Shown here: positions 22,758 to 31,214 of the stretch, piece by piece
How positions within the stretch are numbered: the stretch's first letter is position 1
Layout of the letters: the number at the start of each line of letters is the position of its first letter
Origin: Bigelowiella natans CCMP2755
Taxonomy: Eukaryota > Cercozoa > Chlorarachniophyceae
Length of the DNA stretch: 33,965 nt
Assembly: GCA_000320545.1 (NCBI GenBank)
Contig: ADNK01001953.1
Span: 110,001-143,965 of the forward strand
Direction of reading: 5' to 3'
Made by a program: the position numbers and the translations under genes
The notes under the pieces: generated by a model
What the model saw: the letters and a program-made list of their open reading frames with translations, nothing else
What the model was told of the DNA's origin: nothing
Databases searched by the model: none

Positions 22758-23506
22758 ACCTGAATGTGAAAGAAGAAGCGATGTGCTTATCATCATCGGC
22801 AGAGGTGGACCAGCAATTTGAAGTAGTTGGTGAGCAGCCCTAATAACATATGATGATGGGTGAGTAGTGACGACGATCATGCACCACAAACACAACAAAA
22901 CTATTAGACCGCGCCTCTGCCTCCTCCTCTTCCCCCTCCCCCCCCCTTTCAACAAAGCTTGGACACGTTGTAGCTTGCTACCTACCTTCAAACCCCCATC
23001 AGAGCGTACCCCAAGGTCCTTTGGCTTATCACCAGGAAACTTGAATGATCCAGCAGCACCCGAATCACGAGGAATCGATAGACTAGTTAGATTGACGAAG
23101 GAACACCAAGTAGTTGTAACAAGTGAGCAGCGATACTTATACATCTGGATTAGGGCTAGCAGATATTATAGAGACCAACGAATACATGGATGATGATACC
23201 GATAAAATTCCACCGTTATGAGAAGAGAGATGGGTAATGGGTTGTTGTAATATGGTAAAGGGAAATAGTAATTTGTTAGCGTTGTTGCCGTTGTTGTTGT
23301 CGACCAGTTCACCGACAATAGAAGAAGAAGAGGGCAAGCTGTTGTTCAACAACTTAAATACCACTACTACTACTTACTACTAGTAGTAGTACTAGTACAC
23401 ACGTAATTGCAGCAGGAATTCCAAGCGCTAATCCAGATACGAAGCCTCTCCGAGAAGAAGAAGAAGAAACGCCCGCATGAGCTACTGTCCGACTGCTGCC
23501 GCTATT

Positions 23507-23575
<69 letters not shown>

Positions 23576-24168
23576 GCGCGCGCACGCACGCACACTCGCT
23601 CAAACGTTGTGCAGTGAGGTGGGGAGGTATACGGAGAATACGTGGTGGGTAAATGGATACTAGCATCAAATAAAAGCATATTTGATTACCAACGAGTGAG
23701 CGGTGCAACTCGAGGAGCCAGGGCAATATCTAAGGGAGATCAATTATTAGGAAATTAAAGGAACAACCTTTACAGCAAGCTTTTATGACATGATGGTGGC
23801 AGGCAATTGACTCATTATTGTGTGATGTCTTCACAACCGGATATATCCGCAGAAGTTGCAAACCTCATCGCCACCTAGGTATTAGTAATAAGGTCAACAT
23901 TAAATTCAAAACCTAGGTGTGTATGACATTATGATCTAGCAGCAGCCAGTCCTCTATTATTTAATAAAGCAAGCGAATTGTTGCAGCAGTAGTACACCCG
24001 TACACGTAATAATGTACAGTGATTTATCTTCTCTTTGTTTTAGGTGAGCACCCTTTTTGGAATTAATTTATAGTATCCCTCATTAATATAGATATATATT
24101 TTTTCCCTTTATAAACTTTATATCACCATGGAAACTCCTAAGGCGCCTGCAAGCATGATCGCAACCAT
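21474..24168 (-). CDS. DUF1499 protein, predicted plastid (thylakoid lumen), 12 exons
   Basis: Twelve exons join in phase to about 245 residues (high to low): 24168-24127, 23874-23838, 23729-23690, 23501-23403, 23082-22986, 22839-22760, 22591-22544, 22397-22363, 22180-22137, 21953-21881, 21697-21650, 21568-21474. The mature part matches DUF1499: PKDLGVRSDGGLK-GCSP, NCWSTSADDDKH, EAAIADLKDVL, YPKEGQ, DGGGWRLMANDG, FQLEYESKKFGFIDDVEF, YRSASRQGDSDFG and VNAYRLNFIA. No biochemical activity is established for the domain that I can state. Upstream come a signal-peptide-like exon (MVAIMLAGALGVSM), a Ser/Arg/Ala-rich stretch and SSSRRGFVSGLALGIPAAIT, a twin-arginine signal. This suggests import through plastid envelopes and the Tat route. 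The first three exons rest on phase and targeting logic only. The C-terminus reads through a 30-bp tandem repeat. Confidence 0.82.
21481..21540. repeat. 30-bp tandem repeat x2 at the DUF1499 3' end
   Basis: Two units of 30 bases begin TGCATGCATATGT and end ACGAACCCATTCGC, with two differences. On the minus strand they encode two copies of the ten-residue segment NGFV(H/Y)ICMH(A/T) just before the stop. Confidence 0.9.
22452..22490. repeat. (CTT)n tract in DUF1499 intron
   Basis: A pure TTC/CTT run between exons 22591-22544 and 22397-22363 of the DUF1499 gene. Confidence 0.9.
23510..23573. repeat. (CA)n microsatellite, about 32 units
   Basis: One of the longest pure dinucleotide tracts in the window. 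It ends 8 bases before the DUF1499 exon at 23501-23403 on the sense strand, where it reads (GT)n immediately upstream of the acceptor. Confidence 0.95.
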
Positions 24169-24614
24169 GCCACGTAGACATTGGCGAGACCGCGACTGCG
24201 AAGAGGGAAGAGAAGGCACGCGGGCAATCAACGGTTTCGAATCCTGATCAAGAGAAAATAAATTATCCAGTAATTCGCCACAAACGCATAAAGCATTGGA
24301 GGAAATTGGTAAGGAGAGGCAAGAGAGAGAGGTGACCACCATTGTTGAGTGCTTAATCGAGAATTACAGGTGCTGGGTACACGTGCAGAATAAAAGTGAA
24401 ATCGAGGCCCTTTTTGTATATGGAAATATAAGGGAATCTGCATCTACGACAAGATGACAATGGTACACTTGTGCTTGTCGTAGGTATAGAGTCGTAGTAG
24501 TAGAGCATCGATCGATCTACTTCCTATCGGTAAAAGCCGCCAACTTTGCACCACCTCATCCTTTTAGAACAACAAGAAGAACCCAGCATCCAGTGTGTGA
24601 CTGGAGAAAAGGAC
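24169..24614. promoter_or_regulatory. Divergent intergenic region, DUF1499 / MFS transporter
   Basis: About 450 bases between divergent start codons, presumably holding both promoters. The DUF1499 frame stays open upstream to an ATG at 24342, so part of this could be coding. Confidence 0.5.
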
Positions 24615-25095
24615 ATGGCGGAGCCTTCTGTGAGGTATTTACCTACCGATTCCCTCCACAAACCTTATTGCGTGATTTTGGTTTCTTTCAAGTAGTTAAC
24701 TTCATGCATTGTGGCTGCAGCACCGTTCAACCCTTTACCCTCCTGGTCATTTTCGCGACGATACAGTTCATCACGTACTTAGACAGAGGTATACCGTGCA
24801 TAGCAGCAGATAAGTATGCTTGCATTGGCCTAACTCATCACTCAGACTACAAGCTTGATGATTTTCCATTCTTGGAAATTCGCAACAATTGAGTTGCAGA
24901 GCAGCCCATTATAAACATGATCAATGCATTAACAAATGCGCACTACCGCTATTTCCGTCAAATGTAAATTGTATTATTAGGTATCATATCAACCTATCTG
25001 CAAGATATTCAAAATGACTATCGCTTGTCCGGGGTGGAGGCTGGCACACTGGCTGGAGCATATATGGTTCGTTCTTCCTTCGTTGGGATCATAAA

Positions 25096-25130
<35 letters not shown>

Positions 25131-25848
25131 CTTTTTGCCATTCAGGTTGGATATATGTTAGCCTCCCCTATATTTGCGCATATGGCATCACGTACGAGAC
25201 CATTGCTTCTAATCAGCATTGGCCTACTGGTTGATATTCTACAACTGCCCCTTCTACTACTACTGCTGCTGCTACTACTGCCACTCCATCGCTACTGTTT
25301 ACCTCACCCCTCACAGCAAACACATCGCTTTCTTGTCTGATGTCTTGTACGCAGGCTCTAGTAGTAGTTGATATGCAATGCTCTCACTGTTTAGGTTTGG
25401 AGCTTAGCCGTCATCGGAACTGGTAGAGTTATATTAGTATTTTATAAATAAATCAAGCAGAATGATGGCAACAACGAGTTAAAGCTTCTATTATTTTGAC
25501 TGTAGTCTCAAATACGTATTGTCCAGTCATATTGTGGCAGTAATTACATTTTGGTGAAAACTAATGATATCAGGAGCGTCTCTTGAGTATGGAACGATTT
25601 TGATCGCAAGAACATTCACAGGGGTGGGAGAGGCTTCCTTCGCGTGTCTGGTGGGTGTTCGATCACTCACCATATTCTCTAAAGACAAACATCTCGCAAT
25701 TAATTTAAAAAATCGTTAATGATACCAATAGATCTCTTCTCGTTTGCTGATATATGTCCATTTCTTATTCTCTCATTTGTTTGGTACTGAAAGGCCCCTC
25801 CTCTTATTGACTTAAAAGCTCCGAAGGTATTTACACACACGCGCACAT

Positions 25849-25909
<61 letters not shown>

Positions 25910-26989
25910 TATTTATAGCATTAAAAGTGGATTGGGCAGCAGCTGCATTTTTTGCTTAAATAAAATAAGTTATAACAGTTAGTGGGGAAACTGTAGTAAA
26001 GCGATGTATAGAGCACGAAAACAAGATAGCCGTAACTACCAGTGCTAGGAAGTAAGTAAATAGCAGCTTGCTCTATCTGTTCGTTCCTTCTCCCTCCCTC
26101 CCTCCATCCATCCCTCCCTCCCCAGGACAAAAAGTCTTTATGGATGGCGGTTTTTTACATCTTCATTCCGGTTGGATATGCGTTTGGGTACTTGCTCGCA
26201 GGGCAATGGTAGTACTCATTAATCAAATCATTTTTGCCATCATCATCATCATCACCACCATCATCATCTCTATCACCTTATCTCCCCCACCGCAATTATT
26301 GACTATTCCTCGCACCACCCTTCTTTTCGTTTCCTCCTCCTCCTATTAAATAATTAATATTGATGTTATTATGATTTACCATCAAAGGGAGAACATCCAT
26401 GCAGTGCATGGGTCCGTTTTATGGAGGACACCTTTCATTTTCACAGGTATTAGTAGTAGTAGTAGTAGTAGTAGTAGGAACACACACTGCTACTGCTACG
26501 TGATCAGTCGATTGTAGGTGTAGTGTTTCATATAATTACGTGCAAATTTCAATTTATCGATCTTCAAGAGATCTTCTATTATGTATACATACATACATAC
26601 ATTCATGCATATATACATTTACACATATATTAATATATAAATTCATTTAATACACAACATTTAAAGTGCAGTAATTACGCGTATATGTAATGATGGTGTG
26701 CTGCTTTGAATTGAGAAGATGTAATAGCTTCGGACACTACTAACCTTAACCCTAACAACACACACTACCTACCACCACCACCATTCCTTCCTTCCTTTAG
26801 GAGTTATTCTATGGCCATTTATCATATTTGTTTACTACAAGGTATTAGTACTAGTAGTAGTAGTAGTAGTAGTAGTAGTTGTATTGTATGGTGGCGGTAG
26901 GAAATGAAGAGGAGGGGGGATAGTAGATTAGTAGTAGTAGTAGTAGTATTGTATGGTGGTGGTAGGGAATGAGGAGGAGGGGGGTAGTA

Positions 26990-27021
<32 letters not shown>

Positions 27022-27445
27022 TTGTATGGTGGTGGTAGAGAATGAGGAGGAGGGGGAGCGGAACGAAAAATTAGATAAAAAAATGGGTTATGATGGTGGT
27101 GGTGATGATGATGATGATGATGATGATGATGTGAGGATTTAGTGCTACATGCAAGCATTTATCTTTTTTCTTTCTTAGTCCCGTGATGCGAGTCTTACTT
27201 ACGGCAGAAAAAAGGCAAGAAGAAGCGACGAATGACAAAGAGAATGAGACACACACTCACACGCACACTCCACTCACACTCACACAATACACAATAACAA
27301 CAACAACAACAACAATAACAAAAATACTAGTAATAAAAAAGCTATGATAGCCATAAATGAGGAGGAGAGAAGGAGGATATGGTGGTAATCTCTGGTTGTT
27401 GTATAATCTCTTTGGTGCTGCAAAGCATAATAGTAAATAATAATA

Positions 27446-27481
<36 letters not shown>

Positions 27482-28442
27482 ACGTATGCAGGCCACATCA
27501 GGAGAACTAACGCCCTCTTCTACCACTGCTACTACTACTACATATAATAATAATAATAATATTAATAATGAATATCAAGAATCTCTTTTAGATGCATCAG
27601 AGGGGAAGCATCACCACCACCACCTCCACCACCACCTCATCGATGAGAACGACAACGAAGACCAGAAAATGCTACTAGATCAGGGACATGATAGCTTCCT
27701 TCAAGATCCTGTGTCGTCATTATCACCATCACCATCAGCCTTAATTGACCACTCGCTTTCACTGAATCATGACGATAGTACGCAACAAGGGGGGAAGAGA
27801 AGAGGGGGGGGGGTTAGACAGATGGAAACTTCTCAGGTTATTTCCTACCTTCTACTGCTAACTTAAGAAGTACATCAATATACACATTCCTACCTTCTAC
27901 TGCTAAATTAAAACGTACATTAATATACTACATTAGGACATGTACACTATATCCTATCACCATCATTGTCATCATCATCATCACCATCAATGAATCATTT
28001 GTCCTACTTCTCCTTGCCTATTGTTGTTACTTACTCACTACCTATAATAGGGTTTTTCTTCTGGGAGTGGATGTATTCACGACAACACATTTCTTGAAGA
28101 ATTAAAGACTGTTTTAGACAACCGCATCTATATCTTAATCATTCTTGGTTATGCAGCACAAACGTTCGTGGTAGGAGGTATTATCATTTACTGTTATAGC
28201 CGCTATTATTATTTTTATTATTATTATAGTTGTCGTTGTTTTGGTACTAGTCAACATTCGTCATCCATCTCCTCACCTATAATAATACCTTTATATTGCT
28301 TGCTGCTGCTGCTGTCTGCTGTTAGTGTTTGATGGGTCAATGCGTGGATAGTGTATCATCATCATCGATTGTTGATTATTATGTGAATAATCGTCAATAT
28401 GTAGCAGTAGTAGTAGGTGTATCTCTGTTGGCTTATACGATT

Positions 28443-28476
<34 letters not shown>

Positions 28477-29132
28477 ACCACTACAACAACTGCTGTTACC
28501 ACTACTAGTTAATGATGAACAAACTACTACAACTACTACTACTACTACTACTACTACTACTGCCGACATAGGTTTTGCATATTGGGGCATTGAGTACGTG
28601 CAGGGAGCTCTTCAGCTCAGTGAATCTACTGTATGATGATGATGATGATAATGATGATGATGATGATGGTGATGATTTCAACATCATGGATGGATGGAAC
28701 ATATAAAGAATGTCGTCCATAATAACGACTATGCTACTAGCTGATGACAATTCTTGCTATTATTATTATAATTCATGATCAGGCCACTCTCTCTTTTGGT
28801 AGTTTGACAGTACTCACAGGAGTTTTCGGCACGGCGACGGGGGGTATTCTTCTCGATTATTTGAGAAGGAAAGCAATGAAACCAGGGACGCCTCGAAAGC
28901 TGGAGACTAAGGTGAATGTTATCATCATCACTTCCTTGTTGCGTATTCGTGGTCGATGTGAATAAACATAAAGGAACAATTCAAAGAAGAATGAATACTG
29001 TTATCACACACAGTTTCATCATCATATCATCTTTCCACTCCTCTCTCAAATAAAAGCGAGTTAAAATCGACGACAACGACATCTATTCCGACAACTACAA
29101 TCAATCTTTTCGCTGTTCAATATATGAATATC

Positions 29133-29163
<31 letters not shown>

Positions 29164-30369
29164 CTACTACTACTACTACTACTACTTCTAATACCAATAC
29201 TACTCAATACCTACTAATAGATCGCAGCTGAGAAGGCAACGATGCTATTGGCTATCTGCAGCGTGTTGTCTCTTCCATGTGTCGTAATTGGAATTGGTAA
29301 TAAAAAAATCCATTTTCTTTTCTCCTCCTCCTCCTCCTCTTCCTCCTCCTCCTCTTTTTCTTCATCTTCTTTTTCTTTTTCATTTTCCTCCTCTTCTTCC
29401 TGGCATAAGTAACGAAGTACTAGCACTGAATAGGAGGAGGATGGTATCCGATTTATGCCTCTTCTACGCTACCTACCACTCATCTGCATTGAACAGCAAT
29501 ACTACTACTACAAATAATAATAATAAGAAGAAGAAGAAGAATGATGTTACTGTCACGACACAACGACTGTGGCGCTGCTCTTATAGGCATTAATCATCCT
29601 GCGGGGTTCTTTCCGATGGTGGGCTTAGGTAGTATAAAAAACCGATGACGAAGAAGACGACGATGATAATATTAATAATGATAATGATAATGATAATGAT
29701 GATGATGATGATAATGTATGGTGGTAGCCTGAACTGTGTGTTACTACTAATTTGCAGGAGAGTTCCTTATTTTCATGTGTTTGACTCCTATAAACTCCAC
29801 TGTGGTATGGATCACCCCATACGAGGTAGTCGTCGTCGTAGTATTTCAATGATAATATCAACGATGATTATAGTAAGTTGTAAATAGGTACGTAGGTAAG
29901 TAAGTAGGTACGTAGGTAGTAGATAGTACGTAGCGATCGTTCCAACAAGTTTCTTTTAATTTTTCCATTTTTCCCACTTGAACAACAATATTGGTTTTGT
30001 TGCTGTCGTGTCTGTTACGTGATCATGATTTTTCTGGTATCATGTGCTGTCAGGTTTCGCCTTTGGCATTAGCAATATCAGTTTTATCGAATCATCTGCT
30101 CGGCGATGCCATTAGTCCCATCATCATCGGAGAGATTTTGGACTATACAAACAGAAATTGGCGTACAACATTTGTGCTTATGGCGTTTTGGCTCATTTGG
30201 CCAATACTTCTGTGGATTCCGGTGAGTAAGGAGAGAAAGCTAAAAATACTACCAATTTGTGCATTTCTCAATCTATTGTTGTTTCGCATTCTTTAAGGCA
30301 TGGAGTTATGCTAGATCCCAGCTACGACAAGCGGAGGCTGTTGGAAGAAGCAAGATTGGCTTAGGTTAG
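24615..30369 (+). CDS. Spinster-like major facilitator superfamily transporter, 19 exons, 547 residues
   Basis: Nineteen exons join in phase: 24615-24634, 24721-24788, 24981-25066, 25146-25229, 25395-25422, 25574-25650, 25794-25826, 26126-26187, 26388-26446, 26801-26841, 27492-27836, 28051-28177, 28572-28630, 28783-28911, 29221-29296, 29587-29628, 29758-29825, 30054-30221 and 30298-30369. Helix 1 ends FITYLDRG, the spinster signature. LSGVEAGTLAGAYMVGYMLASPIFAHMASR is the helix 2-3 MFS motif, spanning an exon junction; ARTFTGVGEASFACL and APPLIDLKAPK follow the family pattern. In the C-half are YWGIEYVQGAL, GTATGGILLDYLRR and NHLLGDAISPIIIGEI. Exon 11 encodes a 115-residue cytosolic loop of low complexity (Thr, Asn and His runs, acidic patches). 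Spinster proteins export lysolipids, sphingosine phosphate or sugars from lysosomes or endomembranes; the substrate here cannot be told. Confidence 0.93.
25854..25906. repeat. (AT)n microsatellite in transporter intron
   Basis: A long pure AT tract between exons 25794-25826 and 26126-26187 of the transporter. Confidence 0.9.
26858..27056. repeat. Minisatellite of about 65 bp x3 with nested (GTA)n
   Basis: Three successive units, each a (TAG)n run followed by TTGTATTGTATGGTGG-like sequence and a GAGGAGGGGG block, differ in the number of TAG repeats. They lie in the transporter intron after exon 26801-26841. Confidence 0.8.
27448..27480. repeat. (GT)n tract just before transporter exon 11
   Basis: A pure GT run ends 11 bases before the acceptor of exon 27492-27836. 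Confidence 0.9.
27842..27930. repeat. Diverged tandem duplication, 46-bp period
   Basis: TTCCTACCTTCTACTGCTAA recurs at 27842 and 27888, each followed by A-rich sequence and GTACAT(C/T)AATATAC. It begins 6 bases into the intron after exon 11 of the transporter. Confidence 0.75.
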
Positions 30370-30835
30370 CAGTTTTCGTACATGAGCTATGGCTCAGCTA
30401 CATTTGGGGAGAAATAAGATCCTGCTACGCAATGAAGTACAGCACAGCTATAATTTTTGTTATTTCCCCCCATCAATTGAAAGATACATGTCACATGATC
30501 CTCGTGTGTGTAAATATTGAATGATCTTGCCATGCATGTAGCAGCTATGTGTTTCTTCCGTAGAAAAGTGGTTGCGTGATTTGCGTTCACATGCAGATTG
30601 CACAAGCGAATGAGCATCATGCACCTGTGTGAACACCACGTTAGCACGTGCTAGCGTGTGCATCATCACGACATGCTAGCATGCATGGTGCACATCTCAA
30701 ACGCACAGGTCTAGCTAGCTAGCTAGCCATCGCGCACGCAGCTCTAGAGCTGCATAGCTAGACAGAGGTTGGATGCACAATTGCACATGGTCGATCTAGG
30801 CTAGTAGGTGCTGGCTAGCCCTAGAGCTGGGTGGT
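30370..30835. other. Spacer rich in GCATGC, CACGTG and GCTAGC words
   Basis: This separates the transporter stop from the retroelement leader. From about 30530 it has the same word usage as the two repeat islands, for instance GCTAGCTAGCTAGC at 30716-30728 and 20714-20728. I see no gene. It may be an older repeat into which the retroelement inserted. Confidence 0.5.
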
Positions 30836-31214
30836 GTGATGATGCCGCCTGTAGCGCGTACCACTACGCGGGCACAAGTCACGTGCGACAACAAAGGGGT
30901 TGTCGCGGATATAGAATATAGATAACGTAGATATTAATACAGCATAGGCACGTGGGTTCCGGCGGGACTCATGGCAGCACACCGGAAGTGTGCTGCCCCA
31001 CGTGCGGCGGCATTCGCGAAAGCTTCGCGAATGATTACGCAGTGCACGATTTAATAAAAATATAATCTTTAATAAAAATAAACACAACTCTTCAAAAGGA
31101 AGCAAACGTGCCTTTCCCCCCCCCTGCCTACTTGTGCACGTAGCGCCTCGGCCTGTGAACACCTTACGCGCAACAACCTTTGGCTTCCACACACGGGAAA
31201 CGATTTGACTAACA
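30836..31214 (+). promoter_or_regulatory. Putative 5' LTR / leader of the retroelement with four hairpins
   Basis: This sequence precedes the gag start and is distinct from the spacer to its left. It contains perfect stem-loops at 30855-30870 (6-bp stem), 30885-30906 (8-bp), 30973-30997 (10-bp) and 31011-31033 (10-bp). An outer 8-bp pair, 30948-30955 with 30998-31005, encloses the third. Two AATAAA signals follow at 31053 and 31071. It begins near a TG (30836), but I cannot fix LTR ends or a primer-binding site because the 3' LTR is outside the window. TGGCTTCCACAC at about 31182 is a weak primer-site candidate. Confidence 0.5.

Noticed and set aside
22683-23144. 153-codon minus-strand single-exon protein
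   Set aside because: It contains two true DUF1499 exons (23082-22986 and part of 22839-22760) with an intron and repeats read through. The spliced model fits the family better.
24593-24892. 99-codon frame at the transporter 5' end as a separate gene
   Set aside because: The TYLDRG part belongs to transporter exon 24721-24788, entered in another phase from the ATG at 24615.
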